NCBI RefSeq assembly: GCF_900496995.4
Contig: NC_044004.1
Span: forward strand, 82,033,538-82,097,537
Origin: Aquila chrysaetos chrysaetos
Lineage: Eukaryota; Chordata; Aves; Accipitriformes; Accipitridae
Direction: 5' to 3'
DNA length: 64,000 nt
In this document: positions 14,294 to 26,200 of the stretch, piece by piece
How positions within the stretch are numbered: the stretch's first letter is position 1
Layout of the letters: each line of letters starts with the position of its first letter
Translations under genes and position numbers: made by a program
The notes under the pieces: generated by a model
Told to the model about the DNA's origin: nothing
The model's input: the letters and a program-made list of their open reading frames with translations, nothing else
Database searches by the model: none

Positions 14294-16639
14294 GTTACGT
14301 ACGTCCAAGGCAGGCTGCATCTCTCACAGCTGGGTGCCCTTAAACGCTATAAACTGAGATAATGGAATAGAGTTTTTATTGCCACACAGCACAGAATGTA
14401 GAATCTTTAACACCTTAACATCCATACAAATTCAACAGAGGGGGGAAGAAGCGCTATATTCCCTGGTCCTGCTACATATCAGGAAAAGACAGTTTATTTT
14501 AGTGCTTATCTTTAACTCTTCAAAATAACTTAGTTCAATCACTGCTTTTGAAGGGAGCTGGAAATGTTGGTTCTGTTCAGTGTGCACCGTACACATGTAA
14601 TTACCTCCATTTAAATGGTGTCAAACCAGAAAGAGTGAGCAGATGTAGTCTCTATGGTAAAATCTTGGTCCTGGTGAAGGCAATGTTTAAGCACCTTGCT
14701 ATCAAAATAGTATCTCATCCAAAATGTTGATAATCCAACGCATTTAGAATTGCTACTATATACCTTGGAGACAAGACCACATCACCCCTCATGTGGCGAA
14801 TATAAAGAAGTACAGAGATGGTGTTTTAGAGGCTACTCCAAAGCGTGCTGGAGTCGTGAAGCTTCTGCTTTCAGTCAAACCATTTCCCTGGAGTCTATAT
14901 CAATTGTCACAGTTTTTACACTCCAGTAGATTTGCTTCAGAGCAAGAGGAAACAGGTTTTTTTAATGTATCAGATAAATTTTATTGTTAGAACCTTATCA
15001 ATTCCCTATACAGTATTTAAAGTACTTGCCATTACCCAAACTATGTATTGTGATGCCTTTCATTACTGCTGGTATCTGGCTACTTTGAGAAAGTGCAGTT
15101 TCCTCAGTTTAGCTCTCTAAAAGAGGAAATAGCAAAGAGCAAGGAACATCAAACTGAAATGCAAGAATTATGACCTTGGGAGAACATACTTACCTCTACT
15201 GTTATCTTGGTAGGAAACCTGTTGTTCCAGTTCTTGCAAAGAACTGTCCTCAGTCTCTTAATAGTCACAGTTGATCAGTGAGATCATAAAGGTTGATAAA
15301 CCCTCACTCAATGATTGTAACATACCAGTTCAAGCCCTCTCCTGTTCAGATCTTCAATGTGAGATCTGATGTGAAAGATGGAGCTTCCACTTGCTGACAT
15401 GCCCTCTGTGGCACAGAACTCAAGTCAAGGTGTCACGCTGCGTGCTGGGCTACTCGCAGCAACACAGACTTCTCTTAAGCAAGCCTTGATAAGGTCCAGT
15501 CTCATACAGCTTGTGAATATGACAAGGTCAAAAACTGACATATCATGAAGATATCACAGGTCATATGTAGGAAGTTCACAGGGTAGCTGGAGGCGAAAAA
15601 AAAAAAAATCACACATGAATCGCATACTTCTTGGAAGCAATTACAGAAGAAAAAGCCTTATCTGTATGCCAAGTATTTTCTCTTTCTAGTTTGAGAGAAA
15701 TTCCACAAAATAACAAATGTAGGGAGATGTGTATGCCAGCTAGAACTGTAGTGATGTACAACTAGGGGAGCAGAACTTCAACTGGTAAATCACCTCCACA
15801 TACAAAGATGGGAGATGACCGCTAAATAACTGAAAGCTGAACTCACTGTTATTGGTAAACAAAGAGAACTCCAGCAGGGCTCACCAACAAAAAACCCACA
15901 GCTTTCTAACTATTATTAGAATACACAGGGGAATCCTGCGAGCCCAGTTACTATCAGCAGCTGTGCACAGACTACTCATCCCCGACATGTTTCTAGGTTG
16001 CACAAATTATTTTTTCATTTTGAGCTCTACTGAAATACATTAAGGCACTCTTCTCTGAGAAATGTGATGCTCCAACACGATTAAGACTCCAGGCTTTGTT
16101 CCAACTTCAAAAAAAAGACAATAGGGAATAGCTGACAATTTTTCTTCTGTATCAGGGCTTAAAGATCATTTACTTTGAATTTTGAGCAAGAAGCAAGCAC
16201 CTGCTCTATGGCACAGAACCTCCCTTACTCTTCTTTTTCTGGGTCTTGTCCCAAGAAAGTTGGAATTACAGGAGCTTCCCTCCCACCAAGCTGCACGAAT
16301 CTTCCTCCAAAGACATCGCCATCAATAAAGAAGGGGCTCCAAGTCACAAGGAACACCTCCACCTCTTCCCACAGTGTCCCTGCTGTGCTTTCTTTTTCTG
16401 GCCCTGGATTTCTATCAGTTATTCACAGAGAGGGCAGCCATCCTTTCAAGAGAATAAGGAGGGAAATGCTGAGGACCCACTACTGAGTCTTGCTGCATGA
16501 TGCCAACAGACAGATCAGTCTGTTCCACCTCCCAGGCTCTTCCCCGTGTTTGTTTACTTGCTGCCCCATGACTGCATGGTTTCTCTTGTCCTGTAAATCA
16601 CTCCACAGGTGTCTAGCGCAGAGCAGCAAAAGCAGACTG

Positions 16640-16940
16640 GGGAGAAAGCAGAAATAAGGGCAGTGGGATGGATGAATGGGAGACAATCCAGACAGAGGGA
16701 GAAAGGCCCCAAAGAAAAAACAAACAATGGGTGGAGGGAGCGACAGAGGGGGTCGGAAAAACAATCAGGAGGATGGTGAGAGGGAAGAACAACAGACAGC
16801 AAGAGGGGCAGGAAGATGGAAGAGAAACTGAGATAGCAGACAGGCAAGAAAGAAGCAAAGGGGAGAAGCCAAAGGGGCTCAGGAGGAGGACCAAGGGCAG
16901 ATCACGATGTAGAAAGAGAAAGAAAATGAGAACTTGGAGA
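16640..16940 (+). repeat. Long polypurine (GA-rich) tract
   Basis: About 300 bases in which the plus strand is overwhelmingly A and G, in irregular GGAG, GAGAG and AGAAAG units. The purine bias alone keeps several frames open on both strands, giving Arg/Lys/Glu-rich and Ser/Leu/Pro-rich translations, so these are not taken as genes. Confidence 0.8.
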
Positions 16941-17475
16941 GTGCCATAAACAAAGTCTATCTTGTAAGAAATAGTTCTCTTCAGTAGTCAGCACGAGCTT
17001 CCTCATCAGTTTACTCAGGTCAGATGATACCGGAAACGGAAGAGTTCTTTTTCCTGAGTAAACAAGGAGCAAAGAAGTAAATAAACACAGAGGTAACTGT
17101 GCTCTCTATTCTTCCTTTGGAAGACCTCCCCTCTGCTTCAGAGTGGAGCTGTTCTTGGCACTGGGATCTAAAAGTTCAGTGAACGCACCTCCTTCCCATG
17201 CATCTCTCCTCCCTGTCACACTGAGATCCAGCTGGATATCTTGCTTTATTTTTGGAATACGCATGTCTTTGAGAAGGGCCTATTTCTTTCCTGTTTGAAC
17301 ATGAGGTGCTTGGTTGCTGTACAGTAGCAATAACTCATTGCAGAACCTAGCTATAGGTCACTGCGTACTCTGTTACGCCTTTCCCAAACAAACTCTTGGA
17401 AGTTACCACTACCAATATTACCATTAACCTACAAGTACTGCAACAGCTCTTGCAATATCACAATGAAGTTTCTGA

Positions 17476-17532
17476 CTTAAAAAAACCCCACAAACACAAC
17501 CCAAACCACAAAACACCAAAACCCCCCAAACA
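17476..17532 (+). repeat. A/C-only low-complexity tract
   Basis: Plus strand is A and C with almost no G or T over about 55 bases, ending in CCCCCC. It resembles the tracts near 12.0 and 34.4 kb. Confidence 0.75.
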
Positions 17533-20500
17533 AATGGTGGCTCCCCATGTCTGGTCACACATTGCCACCTACTGGCCCCTGTCCCTGTACCCTCCACAGT
17601 GCTAACATGGTTTGGATCAAGAAACAGCCTGTGAAGTAGAGAGGAAGAGTGGCAGGAGGGCACAGGTTGGTATATGAACCCAACACACGTGTTACAGGTG
17701 TAGGCTGTGAATATTATTATACCCTAGCATCATCTACGCACAAGCAAACACATCCACCAGCCTGGATTTTATGGCTCTAAAGCAGCAATCAGCTCTCACC
17801 AACCTCCTCCTCTGTGTCACTCTACATCCCTGAACGAGTGAAGGACCATTTCAGGTCACCCCAGTGCGACCCCAGAAGAACAAGCCCTGGGACAAGGGAG
17901 GCACAACCGCAGCATGCTCCCTGCCACCCAGCAAGCCCAGGCCCACGAGACAAGCACCTGCCACAGCAAGACAAGAGCGAGGCATTTAATGCTGGGGAAA
18001 GTCGGCAAACAGAGCACACGTCCCTCGGCAGATGTGCCCGCGGGGCTGCACAAACCAGAGGAATACAGAGAGGGCTGGGGGGTACCTTGCTCAGCTATTG
18101 CACTCTTTGCAGGCTTTCTGCTAACCTCACTACAGAGGCTGCACTTCACATCTTTCACACGCATGACATCAAAACACGAGCGCGTTGCTGATGTCCCCTT
18201 GTGGCGAGAGGCCCACCCTGCAGAAAAACGGCATCTCTACGTATTTGCCTTAAAACCAAACCCCAATGCATTCAAATCCACTGTAAGCATTTCTAATGCA
18301 AGGTTTGACATAAGAGGTCTCACTAGGTCACTGCATCTGCTTCAGTATTCACACGATGACACCACTGACAAGCTGTATCAGTGAGTGGGAAAGCCGGTAA
18401 CCAAAAAAAGGGCCACCAGAAAACCACAGAAATCATACTTACACAACATTTACAAGTACAATCACCCCTTTACACCTACACCCGTCCTGTCACACAGCTG
18501 GCAAACCTAAGCGCTACATTGGCAGTTTTGATAATCACATGTAAAACCTGGCCTTAGAAGGGAAGGACCCAACTGTGGTGAAATCTCAGCACCACTGAAA
18601 TCAGGCCAGACTTCTTGTTGATTCAACACGATAAGGAGACTTTCACCATGTTAATTTAAATAGCGGAGAGAAATCGGAAGTTTCAGACTGGTCCAGGCTA
18701 CTACTGGTCTTATCTCTCGCCTCAAATGTCCGCAGAACGGCTTTTACACAGCAAGAGAGACAGAACTATAAAGGACACGATTCCCAAGTCTCTGAGAAAC
18801 ATTATCACAGCGTTCTCAACTCATGACTAGCCAGGCAGACCATTAACAGCCATGCAAACTGCACCATGTGCCAGAGCACTCAAGAAAACACCAGGGGTGT
18901 TCTGGTAAGGTTTCTTATGGTGTGTTAAAGCATACGAAGGAAGCTCGGGAAGGAAGGTTTCATGTTGAGTCATTCAGAAAAAAATTAGTTGCAACACAGA
19001 TATCTAAAAACAGTCCTTCCCCTCACTAACTTCCCCACAACTCACTTTCTGTAACTCTTCTGACCTACTATGAACTTCCCAGAAAGAGAAAGAAACATAT
19101 TTGCTCTCACTGACTCTCAGATTTTCAAAGCCGATCACGACTGAAAGCAATGCTAAGAGCTCCTAGTATTTTCCAACTTTCCCGATTTACCTATCTAGGC
19201 TGTAGAGTTATCCAAAGCCTTACAAATCAGTCGTTACAAAAACAATACACCCCCACTGCCAAGTCAAAACCACCTCAGTCTTTCAGCCTATGCATTACAA
19301 ATACTCAACTAGCCCAAATAGCTAGCATCGATACTGTGCCACCAATAATTACACAGAGAAGCCACACCAGGCATAACGTAAGCAGGAAACATCCATTTAA
19401 AGTAATGAGCATGATTTTTCCCAGGCCTTCCTACTCTCTGGGGATTGGCAAGGCAATGAATACAGGTGTCTGAAAACCAGCCAGCTAGAAGACAACTTGA
19501 AAGGACAGCATGGTTCTGCTCCACCTTTATTTTCATATCACACACTGTCTTTGTAATCCAGGGGAATGCCATGTGCCACCAGCTTTGCGATCCGATGGAG
19601 AAAGGCTCAAATTTCCATCACCTCGATTATCCGTTAGATAACTCCAGAGATGCCAGAACAGATTCACGCTCCGGAAAGGAAAGCACTTCTGGGGAAAATC
19701 ACAACCCCAGGGGCGGAAGGGTTTGTGCAGACAACAAAAAACAGGACAGCAGCAAGAGCAGCTAGGTTAACGTTGATATCAGCTCCCCCGGCCCAAGTCC
19801 CAGCAGCTTGCTCACCACACAGTACAACTTAAGCCTATAAAGCTTTACACATTTATTTGCAGTTTCGCTTTTGACCAAAGAAATATCAATTAAAAAAAGG
19901 ACTTATTGTAATACAGGAATGAGCTCTAGTAAACCACGTAACCATTTTAGCAAGAAGATCACCCAAAAAACCCACAAGCACAGAGTGCCTGAATTTTTTT
20001 TCTCACACAGGGCAAACCTGGAGTTGTGTTCCTGAAGCTGGCAGCATTTCAACCAGTTAGAAACTTTGGGAAGAGAAGAACAGTAAATCCAGTTCCTGTC
20101 CTCTCCTGTACAAAACCACGCAGAGCTATACTTGTATCACAAACTAATAAGGAACATGCGGTTAGTATGAGGTTAGATAATACTAGGAAAAAAAAGGAAA
20201 AGTACTCACAGACTTCGATATGTACAAGTAGGGGAATAAACCTATCAGAAAAGCTCTCTCACGGCCCAGGAAGCAGGCTGTTTCTGGAACCGAAGGGCTG
20301 ACAAGAATTATAACCATCAACAAATGCAATAAATACCAGGGTTGCACAACTCTGGCTTTTCCAGAAGACAGCAAAGTGCTTTTGTGCGAGCACACACGCC
20401 CAGCCCTGCCTGCTGCACGAAAAGCATTCTGCTAAGGGAGAAACTTGGAAGAATCTGTTTACCCTCTCTGCTTTTCAACGTGACTTCTTGCAAAACACAG

Positions 20501-21158
20501 TCTAACCCCTTTTTTTCTGATGTAAGGGGAGGGCATACACAGCAGACATTATTAGCCTGCGTACAGATAAAAGCTGTTCTACAAGAACTACAAACGAACT
20601 TATCAACCCATGAGTAATTTACTTGCTTGTGGAATAAATAAACGGAACCCGCAAATCAAAAATAGTTTATATGAACCAACATAGTATTTCACCGCCCGTG
20701 CCAAAGCAATCAAACCTACAGTACTTATCGAGGCACAACACCTTGCTAATCACAACGCTGTACAAGCACAGGTAAGGAAAAACACTGAATATCTAGGATT
20801 CAGATCAAGATGAAACAGTTTTTTTCTACACTCTGCCTCTTGTTCTGTGCTTGGGAGTAATCTTGCTTAATAAGAAAAACGAAGCAGCCGAATGAGAGAG
20901 AGTTGCTCATTTTTTCCTACCAGATGGCAGGGCTGCCTCAGGTTTTCTAGTAAAATGGAAAGTTTTCAGCTCAGCTTCGATCAGCAGCCAAGGAAAGATT
21001 AGGTTTTTTCCTAAAGGCAGTACAATGAAACTGAACCACTCCTGCTTAAAGCAAATAACCAAATACTTGAAAACACTGCATTTAAGAACACTATCAGTCA
21101 ACTGTTATGCTTACAACGTGCTGCTTACTAAAGTGTTTTACCTTTCAAAGTGTTAATT

Positions 21159-21171
21159 GGGGGGGGGGGGG
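21159..21171 (+). repeat. G13 homopolymer
   Basis: Thirteen consecutive G residues about 240 bases before the CpG island shared by TIFA and ALPK1. Confidence 0.9.
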
Positions 21172-21399
21172 TTGAACCTGAAATTATTTTGTCTAAAACC
21201 CGAGCCTGCAAACTCTGGATCACGTCCTCAACATCGCTGTGACTATGGCTTTGAATAAGTTACTCAAGAGCACGAGATTTTTAGATGCCCGCATAAAACC
21301 CCAGACAGACCTGAGGCTAATTCCCCCCCACCCCGGTTTAGGCACTATAACAACAGGAGAACTCGGTCTGCTTTTTGGAAAACTAACTGAAGTTCATCC

Positions 21400-21945
21400 C
21401 CCGGTCCCCAGGCAGCCGCAGCAGCTCCCGGCCCGAACGCGGCCCGCCGCCCCCGCCTTCCCTCACAGCCAGCCCCCGCCCCGCTGGCGGGAAGGCTCTG
21501 CCGGCGGTCGAGCGGCCCGCAGCGCCGCGACCCTTGCCCGCTCCCCGCCTTCCCTCACGGCGTACCGGGAGGAGGTGGGTGTCGAGGAGCCGGCGGCGGC
21601 CGCAGCCCGCCCGGGGCGGACCCTCCGTGAGGCGCCCTGAGGAGCGTCCCCCGCGGCGCGGAGGAAGGAAAGAGGCGGGAGACGCTGCCGCCCGCCCGCC
21701 CGCCCGCCGACAGGGGAAGGGGGCGTGCCGGGTCCCCGGGTACGGGCGCAGGGGAGACGCGGGATTTCTTCGGTAAGTTCCGACGGAGGTGGCGGCTTCG
21801 GTGGCGAACGGTTTCGGGAAGCTCCTGCCCCTCGCCTTGCTGCAGTCCGTGCGATGAGTTGCGGGCCGGGGCTTGCGGGGCACGGAGTCCTGCTTGAGGG
21901 GGTCCGCGGGCGGGCAACGGGTTGGGCACAGTCTCATGTGGAACG
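21400..21945. promoter_or_regulatory. CpG island; divergent TIFA / ALPK1 promoter
   Basis: A 550-base CpG-dense block in AT-rich surroundings with many GGCGGG- and CCCGCC-type GC boxes. It lies upstream of TIFA on the plus strand and of ALPK1 on the minus strand. The two genes are head to head in mammals too, so a shared bidirectional promoter is the simplest reading. A consensus plus-strand donor (CG|GTAAGT, 21772/21773) fits the end of TIFA's untranslated first exon. Minus-strand donors in the island (CT|GTGAGG-like, near 21464) are weaker candidates for ALPK1. The long open frames on both strands here are GC-driven and not called as genes. Confidence 0.7.
21600..21772 (+). other. TIFA: Predicted untranslated first exon of TIFA (5' end approximate)
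   Basis: The 3' end is set by the donor CG|GTAAGT (GT at 21773-21774), one of the strongest plus-strand donors between the CpG island and the TIFA coding exon. The 5' end cannot be read from sequence and is placed inside the island. TIFA is known to have an untranslated first exon and a single coding exon in other vertebrates. Confidence 0.45.
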
Positions 21946-24919
21946 CTAGCAACGATGGTTATTTTTCACAAAACCGGGGCTGCGCTCCCACGTTAGGAGC
22001 TGGCAGAAGTAGCTTTGCCTAGGAACTGTTGGCTTGCTGTGTGCAGCGCACACGCACCAGCACACGGGAGAAAGCGGCCCGGGGATGAGCGGAGTTTGAA
22101 ACGCAAGCTGTGGCCGGTCGTCTCTTGCAGGAGGCAAAAAATATGCTTTTGGGGAAGACGCAAAGGATAGCTGTCCTTGTGTAATGTGCTTGAAAACCAT
22201 ATTCTGCACTGCCCCTGCCTCAAAGTCCACGGTCATTTAAAATGAAAGTCAAACAACAACACGGATGTTATTCTTCTTCTCGACCGGGAGGCTGAACGCT
22301 TATGTTTAGATTTGCCAAAGCAAACTAGCAGAGCTCTGTGAGCAGTAAGTCATAGAAGGAGTCATAGCTCTTGAAAACATCGTTAAAGACTGAAGTAGGA
22401 GCCCTGTGGTTCTCAAGTTAGGCATCCTTGCTCTTAATGCTCTGTGTCATTCTTCTGTCTCTAAAAATGGGGATAATGACACACGCTGAAGGAGACGATG
22501 TTGGAAAACGGGCAAGCAGTAAGATGACGAGTCTCACGATGACTGACTCAAATTAAGGTACAGACAATAGCACTGCAATGTGCAACCTTGCAGTTGCAGG
22601 AGAAGTCTGGATTTAATGATAGACTAGCTTCCATCTCCAGTTGGGAGTTCTCTGATATTTTTCTCCTGTCTACAATAATCTAGTAAATAGACACTCCTTC
22701 AGTATTTACATGAAAGTATGTTCAGTCCAGCCTCAATAAACCTTTAACGCAGGACTCAGCGGCTGAGCTGGGGATGCCCGACGCGGCACACAAGCCGATC
22801 ATGAATAGATAGCAGGGTCTATGGGAGCTGCTGCGATCCAGGTTCAGTAGGTCCTGCTGAAGCCATCAGTGGCTGTTCTTCCCCTTCCCTAATTAATAAA
22901 CATAGCCATTTGTAACACTCAGAAATGTGAATAAAGCCAACATTGTGCATCGGTCTGATACACAGTTGTATACACAGCAGATTTCTCAAAATATATTTCT
23001 TTACATTCCTCTGTTTTGCCCAGTCCTGATCCATTTCAGAAACCCATTAAGGAAGACACTAACAGAAGCAGAACATGCATTTAAGTTGGTATCAAATTCA
23101 GCCCAAATCTTGAGACAGAAAACTGTCCCTGTAGGCTGATCTGCAAAATAAGTCAAGTGACTTGGTTTTCCCCTTTAACCAAAGCTGACCTTGAATAACA
23201 TCTCACATCCTCCTGCTGGTGCAAAACAGCAAAGAGCAGAACTAAGCACAGAAAGAGTCCATCCTGCTGCTCCCAGAGCCACTTCCAGCTCCCCGGAGTT
23301 GAGGCATACTAATAGGAAAAGGGATGGATACTGGTGCCACCGCAGGAATAACCTGCCATCAGGGCGTCTCTCTGTACTTCTGTCAGAAGCACAGATGGTA
23401 TTTCCCGGTTTTAAAGCAAGCTCTGAGAGCTACTTGAAATTTTCTATTTCTCTAATCATCTAAGCTTGGTAGAAGCACTGTTGCACCCTACCTAAGCACA
23501 CAAGCTGAGGTTGCTAAACTATTGCTGTTACTGTGTTAAAGATACAAGAAGGAAGCGATTTTGAGGTTTTGCACAGTAAGTGACACACCAATAAACCACC
23601 ATTCACTGTGCTTGGAGTTAATGTACAGTGGTATAATTTAGCCTTAAAAAAAACACAAGTTAGAATACTTAACTGCAGTGATGATTCACCTACCCGTAAA
23701 AAAACCCAGATTAAATTCTAAGCTGCTTTTCAGTGTCATTCGTTGACTAGAGCTGGTGAGAAACCACAGGATCTGTGTGACATGTTGGCAACTTACTGCA
23801 ATCTAGAAGGAAAAACATGACAAACATCTGTACTATATTATTTCAGTTAATTGACTGCTTGCATGTTTCTCTGGTGAGTAACTGAGAACTCATTCTCTGG
23901 TTCCTACTTTAAGTACCCAGCCTTTTCTTTCTTTAGACTAACTTTCAGCGCAGGAAAATACTGGCCTTGCGTGTATAGAGGACCAGATCACAGTATTTCC
24001 AGAGATGTCTCAGATCAGATTTGGATGTGCTGCAGTTCCTCAGACTTCAGAACAGAACTTGGTTCACAAGCAAGCGTCTCTGTGCTGCACGTAAAAAACT
24101 TAAAAAAAACCCCAAACTAAAACCCAACAGAAGTTATTTGTTATTTTTAGTGCCTAGTTAAGTACTTCTGCAGTAGATAACTGGGATTTTCCAATAGGCA
24201 ACGGAAATACCTAGAGCTGGTGACAATTCCTCCTTTAGGTCTCGCTGATATTCCAGCTTTTGCATTCATTTTACGTACTGGCACATCAGTCACTTCTAAA
24301 CACTGTATTTTGTTTCATACAAGAGGTAAATTATGACTAAAGAGCCAAGAACGCTTTATACACATTTGAAGTACTACTGCATTTGTAAAAGTCGTTTGAT
24401 ACCTTCTACTCAAAGGACTACACTGTAAAACAAGAGCACACAGGCCCAGACAGTACTACTAATGCTCCATTTTAAGTCCATAAAGTAAACCTTACTGTCA
24501 CTGCTAAGTGACATATTTCTTCCAAACATAAATCTACCTGTGAGATCCTCAGAAAGAACTAGTTGGCAGCAATTTACAGTCGTGGGTGTTTTTCAGAGTT
24601 CTGCAGTGCTACGCAGCCATTGCAACAGATGCGAGATTGACTGCTGGAAAGAATTCAGCACAGAACAATCTATCACTTAGCTGCGGTCACCGAACAAGTC
24701 TCTGGCAAAATGGTGGGGAATGATGGTTGTCATGGACTGGGTAGGCTCAACGCCCACTTCTTTGTTCCAGTGGTTTCATTACATTTACTGTCAGCCAATT
24801 TGCTATAAATTACATACACTCACTATACAATAGTACATGAAGTATTTTAATGCCACGCTGCAGTCATTTTTTTTGGTACTACAGTGATTTCATGCTGTCA
24901 TTTTACTTCTTTCTTGTAG
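21946..24919 (+). other. TIFA: TIFA intron 1
   Basis: About 3 kb between the predicted TIFA first exon and its coding exon. AT-rich beyond the CpG island. No coding sequence or transposable element was recognised; a short A/C-rich tract lies near 24.10-24.13 kb. The intron ends with a good pyrimidine tract and acceptor, TTCTTTCTTGTAG, at 24919. Confidence 0.55.
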
Positions 24920-24939
24920 TTCAGAGGACTCATTTCGTC

Positions 24940-25503
24940 ATGACCTCTTTTGAAGAAGCTGAAACTGAAGAAACAGTAACATGTCTCCACATGACCTTCT
25001 ACCATCCTTGCCAAGAAGACAAGATGATGTTTCGTTGCTTGAACTTCTGTAAGCGAGAACAGGTCAGAGCAGATGAAATGGCCAAGTTTGGCCGCGATTC
25101 TAATGTCTGCCATTATAACTTAATGGATACTCGTGTTTCTCGGATTCAGTTTTCACTGCAGTTTTACAGAAAACTGAACAGCTCAGAATTTTGTTTTGAG
25201 ATAAAGAACATGAGCAAGAAAACAAAACTGATAGTGGACCAAACAGAACTGGGTTACTTAAACAAAATAGACCTGCCATGGAAGTGCATCATCTGTTTTG
25301 GGGACTACCAGATTTTAGCAGAGGTTCAAGAAGGGGAGTCCGTGGATTATTTTGAGACTTACTTGCACTTGGCTGAAGTGCCAATCTTACAAGAAAGATG
25401 CCTGCCATCACTGCAACCCATACCGGAGAATGGCATTTCTTCTTCCTTGTTTCCTTCCCAAGGCAAAAGCCCCACGGAGACTGATGAAAATGAGTCATGC
25501 TAG
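24940..25503 (+). CDS. TIFA: TIFA, TRAF-interacting protein with FHA domain
   Basis: Cytosolic adaptor of the ADP-heptose pathway: ALPK1 phosphorylates Thr9, the FHA domain of one molecule binds phospho-Thr9 of the next, and the oligomer recruits TRAF6 to activate NF-kB. The product is 187 residues; human TIFA is 184. Thr9 is present in MTSFEEAETEETVTC. The FHA domain spans about residues 45-145, with the phosphopeptide-binding GR at 51-52 (KFGRDSNVCHY) and Ser68 in RVSRIQFSL. The TRAF6-binding motif is PTETDE at 178-183. The start at 24940 matches the known N-terminus and follows an acceptor at 24919 by 20 bases. The frame is open upstream of it, but that part contains the pyrimidine tract and is intronic. 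A terminal Cys follows the usual ENES ending. The coding sequence is intact and divergent from ALPK1. Confidence 0.95.
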   Translation: MTSFEEAETEETVTCLHMTFYHPCQEDKMMFRCLNFCKREQVRADEMAKFGRDSNVCHYNLMDTRVSRIQFSLQFYRKLNSSEFCFEIKNMSKKTKLIVDQTELGYLNKIDLPWKCIICFGDYQILAEVQEGESVDYFETYLHLAEVPILQERCLPSLQPIPENGISSSLFPSQGKSPTETDENESC

Positions 25504-26200
25504 CAGGGAGAAGGAGGCTGGATCAGGATTTATCATTTGAAACCTGCACAACTTCCAAAACTGAAGGCTGTTATCTCAGTCCACTGTTCTTGATGGTTCT
25601 CACCGCTGCACATCAGTCGTCTTACTTGTTTTCAGCCTAGGCATACCAGAACATACTTCTTGTCCAACAGAAGCAGATTCCTGCCACTGTCTTCAGGGCG
25701 TATGTGCTCTCTGATGACCACTGTTTGCTGCATAAACATGTGGGAGACGTGGAGGGCCACTCCAATCCATTGCAGCAGATTCCATTCAAGAACTGTGACC
25801 ACATGCCTTGAAGGTGTACTTAACAGGCATTAATATAGAGCACGCAGAACAGTGCTTTAGCCCCAACACTGGTTAGCTAAATAGGGACATAATGTCTAAC
25901 TGCGTTTGTTATACTTTGTGCTTTGCTTTTGACATGAAATTCCAAACATTATTTTCAAGTCTAGGTTGTAACTTCCCAGATTTTTGCAGCTTAGAAACAC
26001 TTTGTCAGCATAGTCCTTTAATGTTTTGTATTAACTTTGCGGTGACATTTTTCTTCTATTTTTAAAATGAATTAAAAACACCTATTTTTTGCAAGTTAAC
26101 TCCTTTTGCTTGTGAATGTAAACAAACATGCAGCATCAGTGATCATGGTATGTAAAAATCCAGGAAAAAAATTGTAATAAAAGCATTTGGTTGCCTAGTA
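25504..26200 (+). other. TIFA: TIFA 3' untranslated region
   Basis: AT-rich sequence from the TIFA stop codon to a canonical AATAAA at 26176-26181. Cleavage is expected 15-25 bases later, where GT-rich sequence follows. No coding features are seen. Confidence 0.65.
26176..26181 (+). terminator. TIFA: Polyadenylation signal AATAAA of TIFA
   Basis: First canonical AATAAA downstream of the TIFA stop codon on the plus strand, about 670 bases after it, with TTTGCTGTCTTC downstream as a plausible GU-rich element. Confidence 0.65.

Larger units (their letters stand above)
2519..21400 (-). other. ALPK1: ALPK1 5' intron(s); no recognised coding exon
   Basis: About 19 kb between the ALPK1 first coding exon and the CpG island shared with TIFA, read as 5' intron sequence of ALPK1. 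Many short frames occur on both strands, but none resembles a known protein or sits between good splice sites. It holds two CR1 fragments (about 4.75 and 10.66 kb), a GGGA microsatellite (7.83 kb), A-rich and A/C-only tracts (12.0 and 17.5 kb), a 300-base polypurine stretch (16.6-16.9 kb) and a G13 run (21159-21171). A consensus donor on the minus strand near 15193 could belong to an alternative untranslated ALPK1 exon. Confidence 0.5.

Noticed and set aside
16480-16949. Overlapping frames in the polypurine stretch
   Set aside because: Low-complexity residues dictated by purine bias, with no splice sites or motifs.
21239-21952. Long open frames on both strands in the TIFA/ALPK1 CpG island
   Set aside because: Pro/Arg/Ala/Gly-rich translations on both strands at once are explained by GC composition; no motif or conserved start is seen.
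24850-24939. Upstream extension of the TIFA frame by 30 codons
   Set aside because: Contains the intron's pyrimidine tract and acceptor AG (24918-24919); the known N-terminus starts at 24940.
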